DNA from: Apostichopus japonicus
Taxonomy: Eukaryota; Echinodermata; Holothuroidea; Aspidochirotida; Stichopodidae
Length of the DNA: 64,000 nucleotides
NCBI RefSeq assembly: GCF_037975245.1
Contig: NC_092578.1
Location: 19,195,321 to 19,259,320 of the forward strand
Reading direction: 5' to 3'
The position numbers and the translations under genes were made by a program. The notes beneath the pieces are model-generated. The model searched no databases. It saw nothing but the letters and a program-made list of their open reading frames with translations, and was not told where the DNA came from. Below are positions 11,540 through 23,730 of the stretch, piece by piece; position 1 is the first letter of the stretch; every line of letters begins with the position of its first letter.

Positions 11540-12770
11540 CGTGAGGTAACACTGAGTGCGAACTTGAGAAACAAATTTATCTTCTGCATGATCACTTTTA
11601 CTAACTTATAATGGAAGGCAAAGGGCTTATGTTATACTCTTCACCCAATTGCGGCAATTTTACGCTCAATTTTGAATAAACATAACTAAGAACTGATACG
11701 TTGCGTAATGAATAAACATAACTAATTTGCATATCAATTGTATCATGAGGTAGCACAGTGATAAGTTTGTTTACATGATAATGGATGGTCAATGGTTTGC
11801 CTGACAGATACATTCAGTACTGAATAAATACAGCCCACAACTGATACGCCGAGTGCTGAATAAACATAACTAATTTACATATTAACTACAGAACAAGGTG
11901 AAACAGTGAGAAGAAATCACGTCAGATTAATCAATATTAATCAAGATCAATGGTTCATCCCACTGATAGTTGGGTACTGCATAAACAATACCTGCTATAC
12001 GATATGTACTGATTAAACATATCTCATTTACATATCAATTACAACACTAGGTGACGCAGTGGCTAAGAGGCAAACACATCTTGCTCATGATTGCTTGATG
12101 TTATCTGATGATAGAAGATCAATGGTTGGGTACTGCATAAACAATACCTGATATACGATATGTAGTGAATTAACATATCTCATTAACATATCGACCACAA
12201 CAGTAGGTGACGCAGTAAGAGGCAAACACATTTTACACATGATTGCTTGATGTTATCTGACAATAGAAGATCAATGGTTCAACCCACTGATAGTTGGGTA
12301 CTGCATAAACATACCTGATATACGATACGTACTGAATAAACATATCTCATTTACATATCAATTACAACACTAGGTGACGCAGTGGCTAAGAGGCAAACAC
12401 ATCTTGCTCATGATTGCTTGATGTTATCTGATGATAGAAGATCAATGGTTGGGTACTGCATAAACAATACCTGATATACGATATGTAGTGAATAAACATA
12501 TCTCATTAACATATCAATCACAACAGTAGGTGACGCAGTAAGAGGCAAACACATCTTGCTCATGATTGCTTGATGTTATCTGACAATAGAAGATCAATGG
12601 TTCAACCCACTGATAGTTGGGTACTGCATAAACATACCTGATATACGATATGTACTGAATAAACATATCTCATTTACATATCAATTACAACACTAGGTGA
12701 TGCAGAAAGAGGCAAACACATTTTACACATGAATGCTTAATGTTATCTGATAATTAAGATCAAGCGGATC
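11540..12770. repeat. ~160-bp satellite array with a 323-bp higher-order period
   Basis: The motif GGTGACGCAGT and its variants recurs at 12051, 12207, 12374, 12530 and 12697, with spacings of 156, 167, 156 and 167 bp. This is a two-monomer higher-order unit of 323 bp. More diverged monomers extend left (GGTAACACTGAG near 11545, GGTAGCACAGTG near 11749, GGTGAAACAGTG near 11896). Each monomer also carries TACTGAATAAACATATCTCATT and AAGATCAATGGTT blocks. No coding frame is retained. Confidence 0.9.
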
Positions 12771-12863
12771 AGGGTTAATTATGAGTATATTAAATTTGGT
12801 TACATCAGTGATTCCAAATTGATTCCGTTTATCCCGAAATGATGGTTTCTTTCCCTTTCTTGC

Positions 12864-13270
12864 CATTAATATTCATTATATGAGCACCAAAATCAAATAG
12901 GGTTTATCTAATCATTATGGACCACCCACCCACCAAGTATGTTATTGATCAATCATTTCCTTGTCTAGTGCATACAAACTTATTACAAAAATAACGCTCA
13001 GCACGCCTCCTCGTAAATATGCATGATATCAATTACAAGACACATCAGCATGGTCTACCATTATCACCACAATACCAAGTTTCAAGAAAAGTCCCAACTT
13101 ATGGTTGCCAAGTTATTGCAATTTGAAGATTTTGACGTTTGACCTTGTGACCTCATTAATATTCATATGAGCACCAAAATTATCAACTCATTATGGACCA
13201 CCCACCCACCAAGTATGGCATTGATCAATCATTCCCTTGTTTCGTTATCGTGCATACAAACTTAAGTGTC
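12864..13270. repeat. Two direct copies of a dispersed repeat, ~285 bp apart
   Basis: CATTAATATTCAT(TAT)ATGAGCACCAAAAT appears near 12866 and 13154. Each is followed by TCATTATGGACCACCCACCC and ACCAAGTATG near 12914 and 13189. The internal text TTTGACCTTGTGACC resembles repeats widespread in invertebrate deuterostome genomes. That comparison is from memory and was not searched. Confidence 0.7.
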
Positions 13271-13277
13271 AGTTGTG

Positions 13278-13278
<1 letters not shown>

Positions 13279-13317
<39 letters not shown>
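13279..13317. repeat. (CA)n microsatellite
   Basis: About 19 uninterrupted CA units inside the second copy of the duplicated repeat. Confidence 0.98.
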
Positions 13318-13319
<2 letters not shown>

Positions 13320-16300
13320 CGACCTGTCTTCAGCAAGGAACCAAAACGGATATCACCTGTATCTTTTTAAGCAAGTTCTATAACCTTCATATCAAACGAA
13401 TGCTTTAATGTAATAAAACGTACCCCGGTACGCAATGGAAGAAAATGTAATAATAAACTCTTTAATATCTTTCAGCTTTCCTTTTTAAGTAGTATTCCTG
13501 TAAAACATTAATAGTATACAAAAATAAAAATATCTCAATAAACAGAGTTGAAGAATAATGATGATAAACAGTTGGATTTTCCTGATATCGGTGGAGTGTA
13601 TATAGACGGGGCGGTAAAATAAACATTGCATATTATAATTGCAGAGTTTCTCTAGTGTAAATTTCATGTATACGTATTAATGAATATTCATGCTACAAGA
13701 ACAATAATATACCCTATATAATAATGGTTTGAAAAAGTTTGAAATATGAACCAATCAGATTGGAAACAATATTTCTCAAAAAACAGTGGTCTTCCGGATA
13801 TCGCAAATGTCACCGTGACGAACACCTAATTACAATCGAGAATTTGTTTTTCAAACCGAAAAGAAGACTAATGTAATAAATCAATTAACATATTATTGAT
13901 TACATAAGTAACATATCCTTTTAACAAAGTACTACTACACACACATACAGACTGACAGATAATGTACTTACATAACTGTATATTGACTTTATATAATTGA
14001 GCTGCAGGCTGGTTTTTATTGGCAAACAAAAAGAAGGAAAGAAAAAGAATTGATTTACTTGCGACAAAAGTAGAATACCCCCCCCCACCCCATATTTGAG
14101 CATAACGTTAGATTTAAAACATTTTGAGTTGATTTTGGTATAAGTTTGATACAAACAATTCCATCAGAGGTAACTATGAGAGGTCACTACTGATTTTAAA
14201 TAAGTTGTAATCTGGGTTTCATTGGCACTAATAATAATTGCACTAATAATAGGACAGTTGTGTATGACTCCAATATGGAAGGATTGAACATGTTTATGTG
14301 CTACTGTTGTTAGTTACTAATATTTTTGTTGTTATTTTTGTCCGGGCCAACCATTAGTGATGAATAAATGTTGATATCATTTCTACGACTTAGCCAAATA
14401 TGTCGCAGACATTTTACAGAACACTAGGACAACACCGATTACAGGTACCCGACCATGCTTGAGTTAAACGGCAACTATATACTTATCATCTGTTGTACAA
14501 TATATATGATACATGCTTTAAGCATTTACAAAACAAACGTTGTTATACAGCTTTCTTGCAATGGCCATCCAAAATTACATGTTTCAAATATGTTTCAAAT
14601 GCGTATCAATTGTGAATAAAGTGAACTGTTAACTTTACATTAAAACATGTAGCAGTTTGTCAAACTTTATAGATACATCACAGAAGCAGTCAATTCGTAT
14701 ATCTTTGTAATCAGCGCATGCGCAGAGAATGTACACTAAACTTCCAAATCGAAACAACCACATCCTTGCTGCATGTATCGGCTATCAACGGTGAATTCCG
14801 AAAAGTTGATTTTTCAAGTCCTTATAAAGGACAGTATCTTCATCGCATCCACTTTTCTAAACTGCCTGCAAAGAAAAAATGATAGAAAACGGTATGAATT
14901 ATAATAAACAAAATAGTAATGCACACATAAAAGAAAATGTACAACCAAGAGTTGCAATGCGGTGATGTTGTAAAAAAATAAACAGGGTGGAGACCGGATG
15001 GGCTCTCGTTTGTTAAGAATTTTAATCTTGATAGACTATAGACTGAGGCGCAAAGCACAAAGCGTATATCAATTTCAAATATTGACAAATCTTAAAATAA
15101 CGTTTAAGAGTTACACCATGCAGGGCGCTGGGATCACGTTCCTCTGTTGCATACACAGCGCGCAACACGGGTGTACCCCAAAGATCTGCTTTATTGGCTC
15201 CAATTATAGCATGCTATAGCTAGGAAAGTGATTATGAAATCGACCTGCCACGGTCGTAAATCGACCTCAAGCACAACGATTAGCCTGCATAGCTTCTTAA
15301 CACTTTTAGGCTCTTGTGTAAACACTTTGTGGAAATATGTTCATGACTACAGCGAAGTTTATCATACAGCGTTCACACAAAGACCCTCATACAAGAAAAA
15401 ATATGTGGCAGGTGTTGCAGACTAATTGGTAAAAAGAGGTCATTTTACGACCAAGGCAGGTCGATTACGTAATCTCAAGAAACTTTTCCATGATAGCGTG
15501 AAATAGTTGGGGTCTACTCTATACAGAAGACCTTCAATATGTGATTTGACTAAGTCTCAAGACTCAAACCCCTTTGAGACTGTTATTTTGCTGCTAAGTC
15601 TATATGGAAATTTTGGGTAACTTCACAAGCTTTCCATGTAGATAACCCTCTCGCAATGTATTCACACGCATCCGTTACCCAGCTCGTTATTCCAGTGAAG
15701 AATATATCTGGTGTGGCCAAGAAAACTGCTATGCAAAATATACACGTTACTGCATAAATGGGAAGATGTATTGCATTTTGTACATATTTCCTGTGCCAAC
15801 AGTTTATGTACAAAAAGTCAATTGGGAAGGCTAACCGTCCGCTACATAAAACGGAAACAAACAATATTTTCCTGTATACATACACCTCCAAACATTGGCA
15901 GATCGTGACGTGAACAAAATTTACCAAGCTTTGATTTGAATTTTGATATGAAACTTGCTACAAGGGTGAGACTTCCATGTATGCTAGCAGGCTGTTCTTA
16001 TTCCATAACAACTCCCCGATGCTATATAGCCTCTGTAGGTTGCAGTAGAAAAGCTTACACCCCCTTCTTGAAGCAATTTACTAACTAATACCACCAACAT
16101 ATCCTCTGTATCTTATATATAAACAAAACACGTTACGACAAGTGACCCATTACGCTCTTTTGTTCATAAAAACCCGGCTTGATTTAACTCGATCGCTTAC
16201 GTAAGACTATGTAATGACCGGCCATTTGTGATGCAAATCTTACGAGAAGTGGGTGTAAATCCCATTCCGCGATGGTTTTCTGAAAGTATCCTGATTAGAT

Positions 16301-16544
16301 GTTCGGTAATAAATGTAAACAATTCTTATCAAACAAAAAATCTACTGTACTGTTGTTATACGATAAGCTGTTTATATTATTAAGTATCGGTATTTGCATT
16401 GAGACGATGGCTTTGTGTAAACGCAACTTTACGTAATAAAGCAACAAACCGGGGTTTGGGAGTGCCGGGTCGTTAGAAAAATAGGTAAGTTATAAACATT
16501 CTTCTTAGTTACCCATAAGCTTATATTTAGAAAATAAAATTTAC
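13318..16544. other. Intergenic / possible 3' part of the Bcl-2 gene
   Basis: This lies downstream of the - strand Bcl-2 exons, so a membrane-anchor exon and 3' UTR may be hidden here. A - strand frame at 15583-15927 contains a hydrophobic run (AVTCIFCIAVFLATPDIFF). The acceptor before it does not keep phase 0, so it was not joined. Confidence 0.3.
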
Positions 16545-16586
16545 CTGTGTTTGCAAATAACTTTTCATGCGATTGGTCAAAAATTT
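16545..16586 (-). CDS. Candidate second coding exon of the Bcl-2 family gene
   Basis: On the - strand, a strong acceptor (TTTTTCTTCATATTTTTGGC, then TTTCAG) is followed by 14 codons reading KFLTNRMKSYLQTQ, then a donor CAG|GTAAAT. The exon is 42 nt, phase 0 at both ends, matching the phase-0 donor of the exon at 17022-17630 across an intron of 435 bp. An aromatic residue just after GGW is usual in the family (GGW-x-x-F). A further exon with the C-terminal membrane anchor would still be needed, and none was found with confidence. Confidence 0.4.
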
Positions 16587-17021
16587 CTGAAAGCCAAAAA
16601 TATGAAGAAAAACGTCTCCTTACATATTAATCATGATAGCTTTGCAGGTAAGTTATACCAGATTTTGTAATCTGTGCTAATTTACATTTCTTTTAAATTA
16701 CAAAACTGAAATGAAAAAAGAAACCCGCGGATACTTCCTTTCACCAAAAGGGGCATTTATTGAAGTATACATGTAAAAGTGTTTTGCCACGGTTTGTATT
16801 GACGCCCTCAAACAAAGAATACACGAGTTGCTTCCTGTTGGCCATTTTGTCTTGCTGTTTGCCCATATTATCCTAAAGATATAACACTTATCTCTTCTTT
16901 CTTTGGGGGGGGGGGGGTAACAGTATCGTAATCTTTATTTATTTTTCGAGGGGGAAGAGGCCGGGTTGGCTGAGGTGGCCTGCAATGTTTTCTTTTTTAT
17001 GAAGCAAAATTAAAATCTTAC

Positions 17022-17630
17022 CCAACCTCCATTCTCCTCAATCCAGGATTGTACATTATCTTTCTCCATAATCATTGAAGTCCAAGATAACAAACTTTCG
17101 ACCATGTTAGGAAGTTCTCGGTCCACACACATGACAGCCATTTGAGCTGAACAATCGACTAAAGTCACTATTTTCCACCAAGATACATCATCATCTTCAA
17201 ATAGAGTATCAGCTATATAAAGAAATGTTTCCAATAAAGTATGTTTTGAGATATGTAAATTAGTTAATGTGTCAAGTAAATCCAATTCCACAAGGATCGC
17301 TCTAACCATAGCATCTTTCTCTGTACTATACAACGTCGTATGATAAGGGCAAATTTCAGAGCCAACACTACTTGCTGCATGTATATTTAATCCGAGACGA
17401 TCGGGCCTATCCACGCCAAAGTCCGCCAGTTTTAAAACCATATAGGCTTCAATGAAATTCCCGGTGATGTTTTCCGTCATGTTGTCTAGATTGGTTTCTC
17501 CTTGTAACATTGCACACAGTGGTATATTCCTTGGGAACACGTTATCACAATAAAATGGCCGCCTTCTTCTGGATTCGTATGTTGCATACTTCGGCGTGAT
17601 GAGATCGTGGCTGTTCTGTTTTATCCCCAT
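17022..17630 (-). CDS. Divergent Bcl-2 family apoptosis regulator, main coding exon
   Basis: The 203 codons from ATG at 17630 end at GGT TGG|GTAAGA. The open frame that continues VRF-stop is intron read-through. Residues 57-73 (GNFIEAYMVLKLADFGV) resemble helix 1/BH4. Residues 105-126 fill the BH3 place, followed by LHIS as in Bcl-xL (LHIT). Residues 149-165 (VSWWKIVTLVDCSAQMA) match BH1. Residues 166-190 (VMCVDRELPNMVESLLSW...) match the next helices. WIEENGGW (196-203) is a near-perfect BH2. Splicing straight after NGGW is the known intron position of vertebrate BCL2. Oddities: BH1 has WWK where NWGR is usual, GG is replaced by SA, and BH3 lacks the Gly-Asp core. Members of this family control mitochondrial outer-membrane permeability. 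Pro- or anti-death sense cannot be read here. The 5' flank carries a tandem duplication (17661-18080). Confidence 0.85.
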
Positions 17631-17660
17631 GGAAGTTAAATTCTTTAAGTTCCTATTTCG

Positions 17661-18080
17661 TCCTTTGCAATTTGTTAAAGTTGCTCTCTAGATATCTGAG
17701 ATATTTTCGAGCAATTCAATAAGCTGTAGTGTAAAGCAATGTGACTGTATGCCTACAGCGCGAAAGTGACACACTAAAATCCGTATTATGTATCTCTCCG
17801 AAAACACGGTCGTGGCTTGTGAATCACATCTGTAATTTTCCAAGATTGTTAAACCGCAGCGTCCTTTGTAATTTGTAAAAGTTGCTCTCTATAGATATCT
17901 GTGATATTTTCGAGCGATTCCATAAGCTATAACGAAATGTGACAGTAGGACTACAACGCGAAAGGAACACACTAAATCCGTAATATTTATTTTCCAGGAA
18001 GACTTAGTCTAGTAGCCGCTTGTGATGTGACATATGAATCACGTCTGTCTGTAATTTTCCAACATTGTTAAACAGCTGTA
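17661..18080. repeat. ~200-bp tandem duplication in the 5' flank of the Bcl-2 gene
   Basis: The copies at about 17661-17861 and 17862-18080 both run TCCTTTG(C/T)AATTTGT, AAAGTTGCTCTCTA, TATTTTCGAGC, CACACTAAA(A)TCCGTA, CTGTAATTTTCCAA and TTGTTAAAC. They lie immediately upstream of the start codon at 17630 on the - strand. They may therefore double promoter or 5' UTR elements. No coding frame is shared. Confidence 0.85.
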
Positions 18081-21000
18081 GCACGCGTTATGAGGGTGTC
18101 GCAACATGATAGCACCAATCAAAATAGATCTTAGAAAAGCTTTGGGGTGTCAGCCAATCGCTGCCAAGCACCCTTAATCAACATGTCTGCTCCCATGGAT
18201 GAAAACATATTCAATGAATCTGTGTACTGTGTACATTATCATATATGTGCTGCCCACGACGTTCAGTGAAAAGAGTAGTGCAGTGGAAGAGAATGGCGAC
18301 TTCCAGCCCGACTCCAAGCGTGTATAGCTGAGTTGAAGAAGCATTTTTCACACTCAGTAAACAGAGAAATGGCGAGTTTTCGTATCGGGCCCATGTCCGA
18401 ATTTCGATATAGCCTACCTAGCATAGTAGTACTAGTAGTAGGTTAGTAATGATATAGTAAAGCCTAAAGGCTTCACAATTGAAGCACCTTCGTAATTGAC
18501 GCACCTTCAAATATTATTAGCAACGATACAGCTGGCAACCTAAACTTTTTGCAACCAAGCAGAGTTACATATTGGATGAGTATTAATCCATTTCATGTAT
18601 ATGCAGATCAGATTGTTTTTTTTTTTTAAGTTTTAACACCCTCCCCCCACCCCCTACCCCCTCAGTTTTGCCCATTTTTGGGGTATTTGGAAATCTTACT
18701 CCCTAAACATAACCAATATTACCTCAGTATGATATCACCACTCTCTGGGACCAACCTGTCTGAGCTTAGGGGCTCAGAGCATAGCAAACAGCATCCAAAG
18801 GCAATGAATGTATTTCTTAGGCCTATATAAGTACAGTTAGCTTATCGACGAATGTGTCAATTTAGGGATATGAAAGAACTTGACACGGCAGACATTTTGT
18901 AGTCAAATTCAGCTCAAGTTTACGTTACGTAGGCACAGAACAATAAATATATTGAGAATATTATATTTATGAGGAACTGCACATATAAAAAAGGTACAGT
19001 TGAGTGAATTGGATTTTTTGTTGATAGACATCGTTAATCAAATCCTGAAGTGCGTCAATTATGAGCCCACCATGCTACTAGCATTTGTTTGTTGCCATCA
19101 TGATAAATTACAGTATGTCCATGGTGGGTGCTTAGCATGAACCAAGATATTTGGAGCAAATATGTTGTTATTCCACCATTAGCAATCTTTGACTTTCTTT
19201 GTGTATTATTTTGTACGCTGTTGTTTCATACACATTATGGTCACAATTGCAACCACAAGCTTTCCTCTGGCAAGTAAAAATGTTAATCCTCTCAGTTTGG
19301 TCACTGCATGGACCGGTGTTTGTTCAATCATCTGTTGGCAACATTTTCAGACATTATATGAGAAGTAATGGAATAATTCCCCCTATGACAGTGACCAAAA
19401 CTACATAGGATCAAGCAAATGATCACAATAACTTTGAAAAGCAACTCAATGTGTATTGCAATTCAAGTCACTTGAGAAAGCACAGTATGCAAGCAGAATA
19501 ACAATTCACACCTTGGTTGTTCAATGTTGATGAAGAAAAGGGGAGGGGGAGGGGTATGGCAGAAAAGGTTTGTAGATATTTTTGCTCATGCTGCTGTCAT
19601 TAATTATCATATTCTGCCACCTAATCATACAGTTAATCAAGAGGAAGCTTGATACTAGTGACTAATAAATTTTAAGCAACATTAAAATAAATAACCTATC
19701 TTAAAATGAAAATGCTATATATATGCCTGTTGCAAATCACAGGTGCTGTATGTTCTGTACATTTATTGATCCATTTAGTCTAAAAAGGGTTTTTTTCACT
19801 GTGAAAAGGTATTTGTTGTGGCATAAAATAGTTATCAAATATCTATCTTCTGAACATTGCAGTAAATGAACTCAACCATTGTATGTTAAACATTCTGTGG
19901 TTTCAATGAGTCTTGAATGTCAATTAACATTTTCCTTTCTGTCAAGTCAGTATACAAAGACCTGTTTTGTTTAATTAACAAGAAATATGTTGCATGGTGT
20001 CTGGATCAAAACACAACAGCAAACCTCAAATTTATGTGCATTTCGTGTATCGCATTTTGTAGTTTTTGACAGTACTTTGCCATGACAAATGTATCTTGGA
20101 AATACTATAGCTGGTTGTGTTTCAGTTTGACAAAATCCTTTGCATGTAAATTCTCATTTCCTTTTCATATGTTAATAAGTATGTGTGCTTGCTTACTTCT
20201 ACTGCAATCTAGTTGCTGGCAAAAACAGAGATGTATTTTGTTATTGTAGTGATATCACAGCCTATTAGTGGTAAATAAATGCAATACTTGAATCTGGTAA
20301 CATTGCAGCAAGAGGACTTTACTTGGTGCTTTCAATAAACTCAAGTCGCAATTTATAATGGCATTTGATTGTTTATTTCATTGACTATTTTTCACAGATG
20401 AATGGAAATCTCCTTTCATGACATGATCTTTATTAGTGAAGAGACTGAAAACTTGTCATGGTGATGCTATCACATAATTTGATGTTGTTACAACTATGTC
20501 ACAAAGCTATTGCATTCTTCGGACACGGTAACCAACAAACCATGATGCTATCACATTGAATATTCAGATAAGGTGATGAACAATTCAAACTCTCGATTGA
20601 TTGGGGGATGGGGGGGGGGGGGCATTGCAACCACCCTTTACACAGTAACTCTGTCAGCATTTTACCGCAAATACTGAGCAAAAAATTGTGGGTATGTCTC
20701 CTCCCCCCACCTACACCTTCAACAGCCTTCCTCATGCCAAACAAGGCGCAACCATGAAAGTTAAAAAAAGGAAATGCTCAGGCAAACTCTTCTATGCACC
20801 AAACATCAGTATACTACTGGGAAAGGGGGTGGGGTGAGGTCAACCTTTCAGAATTTGGTCTGGTAGGATAAAACATTTCAATAGCTAAGGCTTAGAAAAA
20901 GGCAAGGTTATGCATGTTACATTAAAGCAAGCAAAGAGGTATAAAGATTTCTCTGAAATTCTGAATGTAAATAGAGTGTAAAGAAATTCTAAATTTAAAC

Positions 21001-21150
21001 AAACAAGGTTGCCCTCTGTTAAATGTAAAATTAAATTGTGCCACATTTGCATGCCATTTGAACCAGGCAAAGACTATAAACAATAGTGAGTCCCATCTGT
21101 GGTCTTGTAGCAACAACAAAAGTTCAATGTCAACCATGATTTTGAAATTC
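18081..21150. other. Intergenic, no supported gene
   Basis: AT-rich, with possible polyadenylation-like AATAAA sites near 20275 and 20334. No frame has splice support or a recognised motif. Confidence 0.4.
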
Positions 21151-21745
21151 TTAAGACTCATTTTTCATAAACAAGGGCCAGTGCCCAGTTCTAGAAGATG
21201 CACAATCACCGTATACATTGAATTTAAGGATATTAGCATGTTGAGAGTGGGGAGAATGAGTCGGCTTGTTAGGGGGAGATGAGATCACACAAATATTGAG
21301 GTGTTTGCCAATGAAGGGTTTTCCAAGTTGGCAAAAGAATTTTGTAGTTGTTTCTTTGTTAAATTTCCTCATGTTAAGAATCACTCTAGCTGCGCTATTT
21401 TGGACAACCTGTAGCTTGTTTATTAAACGTTTGGGGAGACCAGCTAAGACAGCATGACAACATTCTAGACGAGATGTGACAAAGGCATGAGACGGTGGTT
21501 CAGCAGTTCTGGTATCAAGTGACTTCCTTATGGCATTGATGTTGTGCAAGCGATGGTAAAGTATGCTGCCCTACAGATTGATGTTTAAGATAAAGTCAAG
21601 AATGATACCGAGGTCACGTACTGATGATGAGGATTCAACAACGCCACCCCCACTTGGATTTGTGTGGGGAAGTTACAAGTAGATCAGTCTTGTCATCATT
21701 CAGTTTGAGGTGGTGAACTTTCATCCATAAATGTAAGTCTGGTGG
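21151..21745 (-). mobile_element. CR1/L2-like LINE reverse-transcriptase relic
   Basis: The - strand frame ending at 21151 contains HAFVTSRLECCHAVLAGLP, then KRLINKLQVVQNSAARVIL. This is the well-known C-terminal RT motif of CR1/L2/Jockey-group non-LTR retrotransposons (usual form: SRLDYCNSLL-GLP-LQ-VQNAAARL). Upstream, in another frame (about 21745-21660), is WMKVHHLKLNDDKTDLLVTS, the preceding RT segment with its LN-DKT motif. The two parts are separated by frameshifts and stops and no endonuclease domain is present. It is a dead 5'-truncated fragment. Confidence 0.8.
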
Positions 21746-23286
21746 AGGTCAAAGGTCATTTGGGGTTCTTTTGGAAAGTGTTTGGCTGTATGATATCTGT
21801 TGATGGAATTGAACCACCTGCTGAATGAATTCTGCATCACCAGAACAGATTATATAATTGCCTAACAATTTCCAAAAGAAAGAAATCAATTTAGTTTATG
21901 TTACTGTCACCTTGAATTTACAACTGAAGTCCTATTTTGGAGTCTAATGTCATAAAACCAAATTGTCCCTGGATACAATTGCTGCACACAGCACATAGGG
22001 AATGAAACTTTGGAGAACCATTAGCAGAGGATTGAATGTATGAATATGATGCATCAGTCATGGTTGTGGAGTAAATCTCCACTTTTTGGAATATACATTG
22101 CATCCAACACAAGCCCACAGAGTTTGAGAAGACTATCAGGAGAAGAATAATCTTGTGCAGACAATGTTATTCATGGCCAATCACAAATTTCAACGAATAT
22201 TATTTATAACATGAAGGACTAGACTATGCAATTTCAATGAGTTTACACAGGTGGGTACCAATACATTTCAACATCTCAAACAAACCCTAGGCCCTAATGT
22301 TAGTATTCAACCTACCATATTTTTTAAATATCCTGGGAAAATATAGGATGTAGGAATAATTACTATCCTCTTGTTTGAACAAACTTGAAAGAAAAAAAAT
22401 TACATAGCCTAGGCCTACCTGCATGGAAGATGATCCAGACGAATCTTCAATTGATCCTGCATCATGAGTTTCTTTTTCAGATAATTAGGCCCTATAAATG
22501 TTATAGTGGTCTGCGTAGGCACCTAACAAGCTCTCTAAACGCTTACATTCAGTGTTAGGCCTAGAGCCTACTCCAGTCTCTGTCTTGAACTTGAAGTCAC
22601 ATGGACAAGTTGTGTACTTAACGCACTAACTTAGGCCGACATTGATTATACTGTGTAAATCTTCTGCTTGTCACATCACTAAAATTGGGACGGGTCGACA
22701 TAAGTTCACATGGGCGCAGACATGTTGTGTATCCAGGAAATGCTTGTGATTGACTGAAACCCCAAGCTTTCATAAGATCTGTTTTGATTGGTGCTAACAT
22801 TATGTGACCCCATCGTGCTGGTTGTGATCACTGACCTCTCCAGTGGTTGTGATCGGTCAATGACAAAATTCCCATAGAAATTGAAAGTAGGAAGAATGAC
22901 GTGATACGACATACAATGAAGCCACTCATCTAACTAATGCCGCTTTGTTTGTTCCGCATATACATAGAGATACAAAAACAGTGCAGTAATGGTATATACA
23001 GGATACTAGAAAAAAAACATGAAATGTTTATCAAAGCTAGTAACCCTAAAGAAAAAGAAAGAAAATAACAGAACAAAGTATGAAAGAAAAACAAAATGTA
23101 CAAAACAAAATTGACAATAATATCAATCACGGTACTTGGAAGTTAGATAACTCTTTAGTTTATACCTAAATGGAGCAAATGATTTCGAAAGTCTAATACC
23201 AGTTTGGAGATTATTCCATATTTTATAATAGTAATTATATAGCAGAAACTTTCCATGTTTAGAGCGGTGTCTAGTGACAGAGAATA
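21746..23286. other. Intergenic, no supported gene
   Basis: A - strand frame at 21918-22160 (about 80 codons, including KFHSLCAVCSNCIQGQFGF) is open but has no recognised family and no clear splice sites. Nothing else is seen. Confidence 0.35.
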
Positions 23287-23730
23287 GCAGTGCTGCCAAG
23301 TCACCCGCTTTGGGCGGGTGTCACCCGCACTTTCGGGTCGTCACCCGCCCACCTGTCCGAATCTCCCGCATTTTCCAAAAAACGCCCACAGTTTTTCCTG
23401 TGAACGTGTATCATTACTAGCGTGAAATTCATTTCATCACACCAAAATGCGAATTATCTCAGAACCGCCAGGATCGGAAATTACTCAAAGCCGATCGTGC
23501 TAAATATGCCCGGCTGAAAGCAACGTTACCTATACGATTGAGACAGTATAGATTCAGCTTAGATGACCCGGGAAGTGATGTTTCCGGCCATCTGAGGGGC
23601 CGTAAGATCCCAAAATTTTCTTGTACGCTTCGCGCCAACCCATGGTGGCGCTCCGCTTAGATGGTGTACGTAAGCAACAGCACCAGACAATTTTCACCCG
23701 CCTAAAAAACATCTGACCTTGGCATCTCTG
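23287..23730. mobile_element. Non-autonomous hAT-like element (444 bp) with the shared module
   Basis: It starts CAGTGCTGCCAAGTC and ends GACCTTGGCATCTCTG, so the termini are imperfect inverted repeats. GAATAG lies directly on both sides (23281-23286 region and 23731-23736). That is shorter than the expected 8 bp, so the boundary may be off by two bases. Repeated TCACCCGC motifs follow the left end. The internal module (TACGCTTCGCGCCAACCCAT, then GGTGGCGCTCCGCTTAGATG) is at about 23565-23665. Confidence 0.6.

Noticed and set aside
11540-12770. CRISPR-like array
   Set aside because: The spacing is set by ~160-bp monomers that are repeated throughout. There are no unique spacers and the genome is eukaryotic.
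15583-15927. - strand frame with a hydrophobic run, considered as the membrane-anchor exon of the Bcl-2 gene
   Set aside because: The nearest acceptors do not join in phase 0 with either upstream exon, and the sequence after the hydrophobic run is too long for a tail anchor.
21918-22160. - strand open frame of about 80 codons with several cysteines
   Set aside because: No clear start, splice sites or family. A PAN-like pattern was considered but the match is too weak.
22421-22480. Possible - strand exon ending CATGCAG|GTAGGC
   Set aside because: A stop lies just upstream in the likely frame and no good acceptor precedes it.
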